DNA of 64,000 nucleotides from contig BLAL01000297.1 of the NCBI GenBank assembly GCA_015698045.1, forward strand, positions 124,001-188,000. Direction: 5' to 3'. Positions 12,481 to 25,663 of this stretch are shown in pieces. The translations under genes were made by a program, and so were the position numbers. Position 1 is the first letter of the stretch. The number at the start of each line of letters is the position of its first letter. The notes under the pieces were generated by a model that did not search any database, was not told the origin of the DNA, and saw only the letters and a program-made list of their open reading frames with translations. The DNA comes from Rhizophagus clarus. Its lineage: Eukaryota; Glomeromycota; Glomeromycetes; Glomerales; Glomeraceae.

Positions 12481-13639
12481 CAATTTGAAAAAAAAAGGGA
12501 AAAACTTGAAAATGTAATTTACACTTACCCTCCTGACTTAAGAACTTTGTATTCAAACTTTTTATATTTTGTATTTTTTCTTTTTACTCTTTCAAATTCT
12601 TTAATCGATAGTTTAAGTAGTTTCCTGGAGAATTTTTTAATTCCATCTAATTGTGTTTTTTCCTTATTTTCCAAACATTGTTGACGTAATCTTGAGTAAG
12701 TTTCGTTCATTTCTTTCCAATCTTCATACCATATCCCAGCAGAATATTCAAACTAAATCAAAACGTAAAAAAAAAAAAAAAAAAAAAAATTTTAATTGGC
12801 AAGATATAAGAAAAGAAAATTTTTTATTTGTGTTACTCACGTTTAAAACACCAAATGCGGAAACAAGAGCGGGCAAATATTGGCTCTGCACAACATTAAC
12901 AATAGTTTCAACAACCTTAGAACCTGTTATTATAACATTACTAAAATTTGATTGATCATCCTTAATTTTTCGTAAACAATTTCGAATTTCACGAAGACTG
13001 AACATGACATTAGCATTAATGTAATTTGAATTCATATATATCTTCCATAATTTCGAGACAGATTTATAAAAAGAAGTCCGATTTCCTGATTCTATCATAT
13101 TAACAGATTTAGAGAGAACATATAATACTAAAGACATGGCATTCCTACATATATAATATATTAATTTTACGTCCTAGAATTTATAACAGCAGTGTGTTTA
13201 AAAAAAAGTGCACTTACAAAAAAAGTTCTAATTGTGCTACAGTAGAGTCATTATAATGAGTCCATTGATAATCCGAAAGATATTGTGCAGCTTTTAAAGC
13301 GAAATTTACCACTAAAAAAAAAAAAAAAAAAAATTTAAAATGAAGAATTTAAATGATAAAATCACATGATATAAGGAAAATACCATTCGCATCATCAATC
13401 CTCTCATTATTAGAATGATCTAATCGACCCACTAAGTCTTCCATTAAACAAATTGTTTCACTTAAAGCATAATTATGAACCCTAAAATATTTCAAAAAAG
13501 AAGTAATTTAGCATATACACTATCCTTTTCTTAATTTTTCATTATGTATTACTTACAAACTATTATCATCTGCTAACAGTTCAAGAGTATCTCGACATCT
13601 TTTGATTTGTGTATCTGATACGACTATGTTCGAAGTCAT
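9892..13639 (-). CDS. Seven-exon family copy B, 1072 aa, unknown function
   Basis: Exons 13557-13639, 13384-13481, 13218-13311, 12841-13144, 12529-12752, 12139-12379 and 9892-12066 splice in frame with GT-AG introns of about 60-150 bp. Exons 1-6 (residues 1-348) form a Leu/Ile/Lys-rich, probably all-helical part with ANVMFSLREIRNCLRKIKDD, SLPDNIDTLL and KKQLTFKA. Exon 7 begins with a Ser/Pro stretch, then a conserved helix (FKLFEERRKI..IKTEYDKL), a Lys/Glu linker of about eleven 12-residue units (KEPVFKEVLIIE type) plus a KDNEKDSE run, and a conserved C-terminal helix at about 1018-1044 (FFRTFKKIVKEVESLVDKAV). No signal peptide or membrane segment is evident and no known domain is recognised. 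The copies at 15842 and 29015 are full paralogues. Confidence 0.8.
11030..11460 (-). repeat. 36-bp coding tandem repeats in family copy B
   Basis: About eleven degenerate 36-bp units encode the 12-residue unit EKEPVFKEVLII and variants. They are read in frame in the last exon and create a charged linker. A second array at about 10236-10345 has 12-bp units encoding NEKD/SEKD. Confidence 0.8.
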
Positions 13640-15841
13640 TTTTTTCTGAAAAAAAAGAGACTACTGCAGACGAAAACGTTAAAATGGTGGGATAAATAGC
13701 TTTTGTATTGTTGTTACACAAAATGACGTTATTAATAGTTAATGGTGCAGTTTGATGTTTGGTTTTAAAACGGATACATCGGTCTTTTTATTCTACAATA
13801 AATTTTAATTACCGCAATATCTATTAGCATTTAAAGAAAATAACATCATGTAAAACGTGTTTTTGAAGGAGAAAACCTCATAGCAATTGAGAATCAGTCA
13901 GTTACAAAATTAGGAAAAAGAAATAGCTAAGTCAAAAATATAAATAGTTCATCTAAAGTCGTAATCGTAATCATGCAAGAATATGCGGATCACATAATCA
14001 TACATCATCTTTCCTGATTAAAAAGATATATTAAATAAGAAAAATTTTTTTAAAAAAAAAATATCGATGTTTTTTTCTCGGCAATTTCAAACACTTCACA
14101 ACATTGCATTGCATCTATATTATTCTCGTTATTATTATCTTTATAGATGCTAATCAAAAAAAAAAAAGAAGAAAAAAAATATATTTAGTTATTAAAAAAA
14201 AAAATTAAATAAAATAAAATATGGTCCGACAGTAATTTATATATAAACGGATTTTTTTTAATCGCTGGATTTTCATCCCACATAACTTTTGATAAATCCT
14301 ATTATCCTATAGCTTGTCCAATAATGAATTATTGTGTTTACGTTGTGTACGGAGTACGCTCACGCATTACACATATGTTTAAATCTAGATGCACTGAATG
14401 CACGGACTTTGATCAGAAAAATCCATTTCCTTTGAGAAAGTCTTAAATAGTAGATTTTTTTTTCTTTAAAGAATAAAATTGAGTGGAGAATTATTTTCTA
14501 CGAAAATCGATTCTAGACCCAAAACGGTTAAAAATATACCACGAGTGTAGTACAACAAGAAAAAACTGTTGATGTTTCAATTAACATAAAATTTAAAGAA
14601 CCCTTTTTCAGACAAATTAAAAAAAAACCAAAAAAAAAACACTTTCTTTATTTATCTTTCATGCATAAAAATCATACGAGAATAGTTTTTTCTATGATTA
14701 ATTTGTTTCTTTGTAAATAGTATATATGGCAAAGAATCATTTTGTGTTCCAAAACACAGGGCTCGTGTTACGTTCAAGAATTAAATCAAAACCGCTAGTC
14801 GAATCATTTCGAATTTTTAATGCCGATTTTTTTTTTTTTTTTGAATCTAAACTTAAAACTTTTGTAACAATGGTGTTATCCTTTTTTTGAATTTTAATTT
14901 AAAAAATATTTATAGTAAAGTTAAATTAGAACTGCAAAGAGATTAAATTGACGCCAACATATTTATTTAATGTCTATCGTCTATCAAGCGTAAGATGATA
15001 GGAATTTTATTTACACAAATACCTCGATTTAATCAAATATTCAGAATTGGAAGATTAGCAGGTTCTTTGATTAAGATATTTGAATTTTTCCGCTACTTTA
15101 TAATATAATGTAAAAGTTTGAACTAAAAGTAGTTTTTAAATGTTTTTATTTGTTTTAAATTTTACTAATGACTCTCTTATCTCTTTTTATTATTTATTTA
15201 TTGTATTCAGCGTTAGTAATTGCTATTAACGATTATGTATTAACGAATTTTTTTTCCATGTTCTTGAGTAACGGATACTTTCAGTAGTGGAGAGTAGTGA
15301 AACAAATATATATGCTTCAAAGACCAGTTTTCATGTTCATCCCAAGTCTATGACGTGAAACAATAACACGCGTCAGTCTCGTCACACACGAAGCTTTTAC
15401 ATTCATGAGAGAGCAGACTTAAAGTTATCCTAAGAGCTAGGTGCATCATCAACTCAGGAGAAGCGTCTCAAACTAATCGCGATAGAAGATCAGAATCTTA
15501 TTATTATCGATGGTAAATTAACGATGGGTAACATTATCCAGATTGTTTTATTATTCAGAAAAAGCTCATAAACTATCGAATATTTAAATTATAAATTTGA
15601 ATGATATCTATAATTAGAGCCACGGAAGTTTCTCAGATTAGGAATATAATAAAATTTAAATAGTGTTTTCTGATAAAATTACAGTGAAAAATAAAATATT
15701 TATTTTATTTTTATTTTATTTATTTTTAAATAAATTATGCAAAAGAAATTAAAATTAAAAAATTATATTAACAGTATGTTATTTAACTACTTAAATTATC
15801 TTAAAATTTACTTAGAGAAAAAGAAAAATCTTTCCTTATAT
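13640..15841. other. Intergenic between copies B and C
   Basis: No supported gene on either strand. AT-rich with homopolymer runs. About 13733-13755 (TAATGGTGCAGTTTGATG) resembles about 1161-1178 upstream of copy A (TAATGGTGCGGTGAAATC), hinting at a shared upstream element. Confidence 0.45.
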
Positions 15842-18800
15842 TTAAATTTTAAGGGCTACTTCTTCATTTCCATTTACTTTTTCAATTGTTTCTTTTTCGA
15901 TTGATTCTTTTTCAGTTATTTCTTTTTCAATTATTTCTTCTTTTTCAATCACTTCTTCAATTATTTCTTCTTTTTCAATTATTTCTTCAATTATTTCTTC
16001 TTTTTCAATTATTTCTTCTGATTCCTTTGTTTCATTAATATATGTACTAGATCTTAAAACAGCCTCCCTATGAGCTTTAGCGGCTTTATCAACAATATTT
16101 TCTACTTCCTTAACAATTTTCTTAACAGTTTTTAGAAATACTGAATCTTCATAATCATCTTGTGTTGGTGGTGGTTGTACATTTTGGACAATATTTATTT
16201 GATTAATTTGATTTATTGTAACGATATTTTCTATAATTGAATCATTGCTACCCTTAATTTCCGAATCTTCTGAATGGGATAATATTATTCCAGAGGGGTT
16301 TACGCTCTCATTATTACTATGTACACTTTCCCCATCGTCACTTTTTATACACCCCTCTTTCTCATTCACTTCAACATTTATATTATTATCATCTTTCTTA
16401 AGTTCTTCCACTTCTGAGTGAGAGTTTATACTCTGAATAACATCATCATTATTTTCCTCATTTTTTCGACATTCCTCTTTCTCATTCTCCTCAACATCTG
16501 TATTATCTTTCTTGATTTCTTCCTCTGCTGGATGAGAATCGAAAGATTTTATACTCTGAATAACATCATTAATTTCATCCCTTTCTTTGCATTCCTCTTT
16601 CTCGTTCTCTTCAACATTTAGATTATCGTCCTTCATTTCTTCTATCATCTCAATTTCATTAATTTCTCTGGTCACAATTGTTTCGGTTGGTTTTACATCG
16701 TCCTCTTCCTCTTTGAGATTCATTTCAACTTCGTTAATTTCGTTAGTCAAAATTGGTTCAGGAGGTTTTACATCGTCTTCTTTCTCTTCAGGATCGTCCA
16801 CACCCTTATTGAGATCTGTTTCAATTTCATTTTCTTTAATCGAAATTGTTTCAAGAGTCTTTACGTCGTCTTCAGGATTGTTTATATTCTTATTAACGAC
16901 TTCCTCATTTTTATTACTTTCTACAATGTCACAAGTCTTTATGTCTTCAATTTTTTTGCTTTCTTCTTTTACTTCAGAATTATTTACATCCTTACAAATG
17001 ACCTCCCCGTTTTTATCGCTTTCTTCAATTTCACGAGTCTCTATGTCTTCAAATTTTTTGCTTTCTTCTTTAATTTCAGAATTATTTACATCCTTACTAA
17101 TGACTTTTTCGTTTTTATCACTTTCTTCAATTCCACGAGCCTTTATGTCTTCAATTTTTTTGCTTTCTTCTTTCATTTCAGAATTATTTACATCCTTATT
17201 AGAGGTATTCTTGTTGTTATCACTTACTATATATATGATTTCGCGAGTCCTTATCTCTGGTTGAGAATAATATATATTCTTAGTTTCGTAATTGTTATAA
17301 ATAATTTGTTCAGGTTCAGAAACAAATGGAATTTGTGGTAGTGAAGGTGATAATGTATCATTTCTTTTTTCTTCTAAAATTTCGTTTAATTTTGATAGAA
17401 TTGAATTTGAAAAATCATCAGAATTTTTATCATAAACTTTATCATCCTCTTCCTTAACTAATAATTCGTCATAATGTTCTTTTATTTGTTCAATATCCCT
17501 TTGAATCTTATTTCTTTCTTCAAATAATCTTTTTACGTCTTCAATCATACGTTTACGTGTACATTGTTGTTGTAGATTTGATAAAGATCTCGTTACTTTT
17601 TTTGGAATTTCTCGAACTTTTATTTTACGTCGTTGCTTTGATTTTTCCTCTTGTTTTGGGGTTTCTTCCTCTTGTTTTGGATTTTCTTCTTGGGACAAAG
17701 GAGTTAAAGTACGAGATGGAGTATTTGGTGGGGAAGAAAATGAAGTATATGCCGAAACAGGAGTATCGGGAGGTATGTTGGATTGAAAAGATTCATTACT
17801 AAGTGATGAAATAATGATATCATCAAGTTTATTAGGTTTATTTTGTGAAGAACCATAATGAAAAGAAGGAGGAGCAGACAAAGGTCGTGGACGAGTTGTT
17901 GGAGGGAGATGATAAGTAGACCATGATTCGAAATTTAATTCAATCTAATTTGTATAAAATTTGTTACGTTAATAATAAGAAAAAGTTTAAAAATTTTTTA
18001 AAAAAAAATATTTACCTCTTTTTTGATTTCATCATTTACAAGACTTTCTTTTATATAATATAAAATTTCTATAGCTTTAAACGTTAATTGTTTTTTTACA
18101 TGAGTTTCAACTATGTCTTTACAGAATGAAACCAACCCATCAGAATATTTTTTTAATTGAAGAGGAAAATGTTCAAAAAGTTTCAGAATTAATTGCAAGT
18201 ATCCAAGTAAAAGAGTATCAATATTATCAGGTAAAGAATATCCTCCCACCATGCTAAATGAAAATGAATAAATAAATAATTAATTAATTATGTGGTGAAA
18301 AAAAAACATAAATATGAAAAAAAAAAAAAAAAAAAAAAATATTTACCCCCCAGATTTTAGCATTTTATATTCAAATTTTCGATATCTAGTATTCTTCCTT
18401 TTCACCTTTGCGAATTCTTTCTTTGATAATTTAAATAATTTTCTATAAAATCTTCTAACCGATTTTGAATCGGAACTATTTTGGGAACATAATAATAAAA
18501 ATTTTTCACGTCTAATTATCCATTCGTAGTACCATTCTCCAGCAGAATATTCGAACTAGTGGCGCAGTAAAAAATATTTATAAAAAGATCTTTGTAAAAA
18601 AAAAAAAAAAAAAAAGGAAATTAAAAAAATTATCTGTATATACTTACATCTAAAATTTTAATAAAGGAACCAAAAGCGGCGAAATATTCTTTTTGAGCAA
18701 CGCTAACAACAATATCAAAAACATTACCGCCTACTTTTAATGCGGTATCAGCACGTGATTTGTCATCTTTAATCTTTCGTAAACAATTTCTAATTTCTCG

Positions 18801-19511
18801 AAGACTGAACATAACATTTGCATTCATTACACTCGTATTTCTATAAATTCCCCAAAATTTTGAAATGGATTTATAAAAAGTATTACGAGTATTTGAATCG
18901 ATCATTTGAATAGATTTGGAAAGTATGTGCAACACTGAAGACATGGCGTGACTGGCATAGGTAAATTGAAATGTTAGCGAAACCTTCACTTTGCGTTATT
19001 TTTTTAAAAAAAGTAATAACTTACAGAAAAAATTCTAATTGTGCTATAGTTGAATTATCATAATAAGTCCATTCATAATTTGAAAGATAACCTGCTGCTT
19101 TAAAAGCGAAATTCACCACTGAAAAGAAACAAAAAAGTTTTTAGGAAAAAAAGTCAAATGAATCACGTGATATTTAAAGGAGAAATCCGTACCTTTCTTA
19201 TCCTCAAGATCCTCTTTAGGACGACCGACCAAATTTTCCATTAAACGAATAGTTTCTTCTAAGGCATAATTATATGTTCTAAGAAGCGATAATATTTTTA
19301 AGAGTAAATTTAGTAAAAAAAAAAAAAAAAAAAAAATTCCCACGCACTATTCTTTTATGTCCTGTACTTTTCATACTTACAAACTATTACTCTCTGCTAA
19401 CAATTTAAGAGTATCATCATATTCTCTAATTTGTATATCAGATAATCTGGTTTCTAAAATAACTGACCTATCATCATTTAAATCTGAATGTTCGCTATGA
19501 ATTGATGTCAT
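15842..19511 (-). CDS. Seven-exon family copy C, 1054 aa, unknown function
   Basis: Exons 19381-19511, 19193-19278, 19025-19118, 18648-18951, 18347-18555, 18016-18253 and 15842-17944; intron phases equal those of copy B, and exons 3 (94 bp) and 4 (304 bp) have identical lengths. The N-terminal part carries ANVMFSLREIRNCLRKIKDD and SLPDNIDTLL. The last exon has a PPSF/TPSRTL Pro/Ser region, the conserved helix (RLFEERNKIQRDIEQIKEHY), then an acidic linker with three 34-residue repeats (KDVNNSE...KEESKK...EESDKN). The C-terminal helix reads FLKTVKKIVKEVENIVDKAA, followed by an EEIIEK-rich tail. Long antisense frames come only from the Glu/Lys codon bias. Confidence 0.8.
16905..17205 (-). repeat. 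102-bp coding tandem repeats in family copy C
   Basis: Three units of 102 bp (34 codons) begin with the KDVNNSE codons near 16976, 17078 and 17180 (plus-strand TTCAGAATTATTTACATCC). They are unrelated in sequence to the repeats of copies B and D. Confidence 0.75.
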
Positions 19512-20889
19512 TTTTGTGATGTTTATATGAGAAAAAAGGTTTAAAAAAAAGTTTTTTATTTTTTTATTTTTTTTTTGAAAATGAAAAAGATAAACGTTGC
19601 CTTTTAATAAATTTAAAAAAGTTCAAAAAATGAAAATTTATTACAAAGAACAAATATTTTTTAAAATGGATGTAACGACATTTTATAAAACGGAGAGAAT
19701 AAACCGAAATGTGAGAAAACAAGGGAAGAAGATTTACAATTAATTAAGCATGTTTAAGATTATTTCTTCTCCCTGTTTGGTTGTTCCAATTGTCACAAAT
19801 ATTACTAAATAATTGCAGCATCACCGATAAAAAGTAAAAAAAAAAGATGAACATAAATATACAAACATGAGTATTTGTGTATGACACAAATTATTTTGTC
19901 CAATGTAATACATAATAATTGAGGAATAAACATTAATAAAATAATTAACAATTAAAGATCGATAATAAGAAAAATGATACATGTAAATCAAACTCATAAG
20001 ATCCCTTGTAAAAAAAATAAATTAATAAATTTTTTTAAAATTGTCTTTGATTTCTTTGTTAAGTTTTATAAGATTCAAATTGGAACCCCCAAACAATCAC
20101 TTAATTTAAACTGCGTAACCCTGAATGTTTTAGCTTTTAAATGAAGTTATTTCCGGTTAATCCGGTAACTCCGTAACATATACCCAAAAATATTATTTTA
20201 ATTGTTTCTAAAAACATCTAATAATGATAAAAATAATTGGTCAATTTCTCATCTTGTGTAATTTGTGCAGTATAATGTAACGTTACATTTCAGAATACCG
20301 CTAAAAAATTTATGTTTTGAGGTAAGTTACACTTCATTTAGTTATTTTTTTGTCTCGAAATTATTATTTATATTATGTATATATTTTTGATGTTTCAAAA
20401 ATTTATAATTCAGTCTTTGTCTTTAAAAAAATATATTTGCGAAAAAGAAAACGAAAAAAGTAGATTGAAGGATTCTCTAAAAGCTTGAAAAAAATACATT
20501 TTGTAATCGGCGTATCCTATAATAATCTCTCCCGGTGCCAAGACCAACATGTGTGATGACGTATCGATCAACAAACGTGCAGTATCATGGACATAACCGA
20601 TAAACTACGATAAACTACTTGATATCGTGATATTAAATATACCTATAAAACATATTCGAGGTGAAATTTATTGTTTATTATACTGATCGAAATCATTGAT
20701 CATATGATTTTTGTTTGATTTTCACAAATTTGAAAACATTTACCAACTAATCTCACGCGACTGATCGTTGATTTATAATCAAATTTCATAATAAAGTTGA
20801 AGAAATCTATTGGACAAATTTTCCGCTGATCAACACATTCGTGCAAATCTTATACAATTAATTCTTAAGTGATGCAACAGGGGATAATC
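19512..20889. other. Intergenic, no gene seen
   Basis: AT-rich sequence upstream of copy C. No open frame with codon or domain support and no clear repeat. Confidence 0.4.
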
Positions 20890-21930
20890 TAAGTCGACAA
20901 TTTTAACGACTTTAAGATTTGACGATTTTGCAGAGATGTTATTGTGATCGTTTCCTTTTCATTCTACTGATATTCTTGTTTAAATTTCTCGAACATTTCA
21001 GTTTATTCCATTGTTCTTGTTTGAGTTGTTTCACATTTTTTTTTACTCTCGAAGTGAATATAAGGAGTACCGAAATTAGTCCTTTTAAAAAAAAAATTTC
21101 TTAATAAGCGAGTAATAGAGTATCATATGATTGGGTAAAGAAAGTACTAAATTAATAATAATCATTAATTTAAATTTAGAAAATTTCGCAAGAGAATAAA
21201 AGACCCCCTTTTTTGGCGTACCTCATATAAATATCTATTTCAATATATCGAATATGGGGATAAGTTGATGGGGTATTTTAGTCAGTACTTGTGTCACTTA
21301 CATTCAAAGCGCTATTGTACAATAATAACAAAAATCATCGATTATCTTTAAGACATTTGATCATCATCTAAAATCTCATAAAAATTTCATCATATTTTCA
21401 AAGGAATCTATGAAGAGAAGTATGAGTTCATTCAAACGAATTTGCGAAGTACTTGATATTATTATTATTCCATAATTATTGAATAAATTTTAGTTGCGCA
21501 GTCAAGTTTCCATAAACAAGAAGGAACCGCTGTTTAAAAACGGTAAATATTGTTACGCAAATTCTAAATGGAAATTGTTAAAGAATTTTTTAATATAGTA
21601 CCGGCTTTTAGATCTTATCATAATTATTATATGAATTTTCATTCTCACGCACGTTTCTCATAGCAAATTGCATGTACTCAAAACAAATATTGATGTGAAG
21701 TGCTTTTCCATAAATGTTCTTTAGAACGAAAACCCAATCAAAAATCTGATTATCAGTTAGGTTATTTTGGCTATTTTTAATAACTGATAAGAATGTATTT
21801 TTAACGAATCAGTATGATTTCATTACACGAATTTGCCAAGAAATTGGATTGGATAATACATTCATAAAAATACTTTATTGTGATGAATATAAATGGATTT
21901 ATGTAATGTTACATCACATTATAATGAACT
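20890..21930 (-). pseudogene. Relic of seven-exon family copy F
   Basis: The plus strand at about 21111-21145 (TAATAGAGTATCATATGATT then GGGTAAAGAAAGTA) matches the antisense of the conserved SLPDNIDTLL coding segment of exon 6. About 21290-21450 matches exon 4: CACTTACATTCAAA marks the exon 4 donor, and TATTTTCAAAGGAATCTATG then AAGAGAAGTATGA matches the segment ahead of the conserved Lys/Ser/Trp motif. About 21650-21930 resembles 32700-33090 upstream of copy D. Exons 1-3 seem deleted and no frame remains open. Confidence 0.5.
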
Positions 21931-24900
21931 ACTAAAATTCTTTATCTATTATCATGTTCATTCTTAACCAATCAGAATCCTATAGTTGAGTCCCATGTTC
22001 TGCCGATCATGAAATTTTAATCGTTAGAATTTCCGAAGAGCCAATTCTTATTACGTCATTTGCATGTAAACGCATGTATACTATTGCGTGGTAAATACTT
22101 TATCCATCCACATGAATATGGAGCAGCAGTAATAGTTCAATAAACAATTTAAATTTATAACAATAGCTAAAGTAAATTAATATTACATCATTAAAGCATT
22201 ATACTTCTTTTTAGATTTCCTTTTACTCTTTTATTTGTTCTTTTTTTTTAGAACGAAAACATCGCGACCAATTATATAGAATGAAGGAAGGAATTTAGGA
22301 ATTTTACGGAATTAAGTAAATAAATTTTTCGCATGTTAAAGCAAATTGTCGAAGGGAAATTTTTTTTTTTTTTTTTTTTTTTTTACAGAAAACAATATTT
22401 CCTTTTATAACAAAAAATAATAAATTTTAGCTGGACAAATAAATTTGGATCTAAGATGTAAATAAATTATATCTTTAAATTCTTTCATTCTAAGAATTCT
22501 AAGAAAAGAATACAGATATTAAAATTTACTTTATATTTAAATATATATTTTTATATTATGATTTGTTGATTAAAAAAATAGACCATAAAGGAATTATTCT
22601 TTCAAAATTAATCGAAACCTAATAACTTGTTTATGATCACTCCAAGAAAATGTTTCGCTAATTAATCTCTGTTTTTTTTATGTAAGTAACTAGTATGATA
22701 AAATTAGTACGATTAGGTTTCGGATTGGGAATCGAGATTCGGAAAAATTAAATGCATACCGAAACTCTATTTCACATATACCTAAACCTAAAGAGTTTAG
22801 GAAAAGTTAAGTTTGATTATCCATGTTTAGCCAGAATTACAAGAATTAAGCGTAATTCCAATTTAAAATTCAACATATTCAACAATCATTTTACAGCGAC
22901 TTGTTTCTTGTGATTACATATATCCGCAATACACCAAATTGTTAATAATGAATTCCTTTTCTTATGTAAACATATAATTGAGTGGACTAATCTCCATAAT
23001 TTTGAATCCAGTTAATAAGATTATTGCACAATATTTTTTTACATTTCATTTTGAGAACGTAAGCAAATGTATTACTGAGGCGAAATTATGTTTGAATTGA
23101 TAATATATATATATATATGAATATATGTATAGTATTCCTATATTTCTCTAATATCACTTAATTCAATATATTTTATTTTTTTAAAAACTTATTATAGCAA
23201 TATTTAAAAGATAGTTTTTTATTAACAAGCTTTATAAAAAATCTTTTACTAACTATAGTAGATTTACTATATATATGGTCATATATATATTGTCAAAGTT
23301 ATTTCTCAGGATACAAATTTGATAAAATTACAAAGAACGTCGCGGTCTGCATTTTTATAGTGCGAACGCGTTTTTTCATTTCTGCTTAACTGTTAACTGT
23401 TAATGCCCTAACCGTCCTAATGTAAAAAAAAATCACGTGATCATTATGGCATTCACGAGACTTTATTTATCATCTGTCCGGAATAAAAATAAAATAAAAT
23501 AAAAATAAATAATGATAAATTTAAAGTACAATATAATAGTAAATTTTAATTACAGATTGAAAAATTATTAGAATAGTATTTGTCACTCTTTTCTTGTTTC
23601 TTCTTTTTGTCATTATTTGTGGTTGAATATGTTCATTGTATGACTGTAATTGTCTTTTACTCAATTAGATAGTTCCGTAGCTTTAATAATTTTAAAATTA
23701 ATAAATAAATTTGGATCTGTGGGTTTTCATTATTAAAATGGTTATTAAAAAGTGGAGAAAAAAAGAAAAGTTTAAGTTTATACTGGATAAACCACTCATC
23801 GACAAATTCTTCAAATAATGTCTCCAGTCTTCTGACTTTGATCTTTATATTCTGGACTCAACTATACCTGGAGTCGATGAAAAATAGATTACACTGTCTG
23901 ATAGTGCATTAGCTGTTGCCAAAGGCAACTAATTTAATTATTTTAACAAAGTATTTTAAGAATAAAGCAAGGGAGATGACAAGCTATTCTTAAAAAAAGT
24001 TTGTTACGTGGAGAATATCGATATTCGATCGCTTTTTTTTTTTACTTCTCAAAAATAGAATCAAAATCAGGAATTTCTGGGGATGACACTCAGGAAAAAA
24101 TCAGCTAGAGGAGTTAGAGAAAGTTTCTGATCATATGATTTGGGCTCTGAATTTTATCATTTTTTGGGATGATAATAGCTTCGGTGATACTTTATAATTT
24201 AAAAGAAAGATACAACTAGTGGTAATGATACCGCTTCTGTGTAACCTATCGAAATGGTTTTGGATGGAGGAGAATTAGGGATAGGTTGTTGTTAACTCAC
24301 ATTTGACACCTTGGCGTCAGATTTTTCTCTTCTGTAAAGCGCCTGTCACTATGTTGACCAAAAGGAATCAAAAACTCAAAGATACCATTAGTATTGCACC
24401 TTTCGAACCAACATTCTCATGTAAATTAAATGAAGATTGTGATGCAAGTTCTATGATGCACATATAAAGTGATTGTTTAATTCACTGATTTTTAGGTCAA
24501 ATTTTTATATTGAGTCTTACTTTTAAATTCCGTGTCGTTATTTACGCCGTTGTTACATGCTTCCTCTAGTTTCGAGTTTCGAAATGATCTTATTATTTTG
24601 ATAGAATCTTTTAAAAATTAAGCCTTCTGCGTTGAAGATAGATTTCCTTAATGTTTTGATCATATATAGATTAAAGCTTTTCTAATCGGGAAAAGTTTAG
24701 CATTGATCGCATTTAGCTTATTATTAATATAAAAATAGCTTTGATGAAAAATCCTCTCTCGTTCTAAATATTAATTCCGCAAATTTTCGCGGGTATCATT
24801 AATTTCAGCCTTAGATATAAGTGCGGAATATAACTTCTTATTCATACACGTCAAGCTGATGATCTCTATTATCAAGGTATTAGTCATTAGTATAGTAAAA

Positions 24901-25499
24901 AATATGTGAACGTAATTTTGAGACGGCATTTCTTTCAGAAAATAAAATTTCTCTTCAAAAAAGTATTTATACCATGAATACTACCCATACTATGCATAGT
25001 GTACATATTATACATACAGTAATATAGTACTTCAGATATGCATTACAAATACAGATATTATTTTCTAGTAGTACGAGTTTTTACGCACTCTTTTTATTAA
25101 TATTATGAAAAGCTATTAATATTACAAGGACTATTGATATGATTGATCCTTTGTGTAAAAGATATATGCGTTCCAATGCTGCAAAATTATCTTCGATTAT
25201 GAAGATATAGTTTTATGAAAAGTCTAAGCCTTTAAGAAAGCTAAAAAAAAAATGTCATATCATATCAAATAACCATTTATATCAGATTTGGAGAGGGCAA
25301 GAGGTTGGCAGAATTGAATGGAATCATTCAATAGTCCCACTAATAGTTATTTGAACAGAAATAAAATAAGTAGTCAGAATGAGCCAAAAAACCAAAGCCT
25401 AGGTAATTCTACTATTATTTCTCTGCATCATAAATTCGTCATCAATATCTAAGAAATAGCCCTCACACATGCATCATTTCCAATTACAAATCATCAAAC

Positions 25500-25663
25500 G
25501 TAAAATTCTTAGGGTATACATCAAGCCGGACATTCTCATCTCAAGCTCAGCAACCTTCTTCTTAAGTTTGAAATCTCAGCATTCTCACCCTCGATCTCCT
25601 GGGCTCGACAATATCAGTCAAGAGCTTGGCGTTTAATTCTCTTAATGATGCAGCGTTTGACAT
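25500..25663 (-). pseudogene. Relic of coiled-coil protein starting MSNAASLRELNAKLL
   Basis: From the ATG at 25663 the minus strand reads MSNAASLRELNAKLLTDI, then ENAEISNLRRR in a second frame and KKVAELEMRMSGL in a third. Together these look like one heptad-repeat coiled coil broken by two frameshifts. From memory, proteins beginning with this kind of MSN..SLRELNA sequence are common in Rhizophagus genomes; their function is unknown. Confidence 0.5.

Noticed and set aside
16587..17264. 225-residue plus-strand open frame in copy C
   Set aside because: Antisense shadow of the Lys/Glu linker; composition is only the complement of GAA, AAA and GAT codons.
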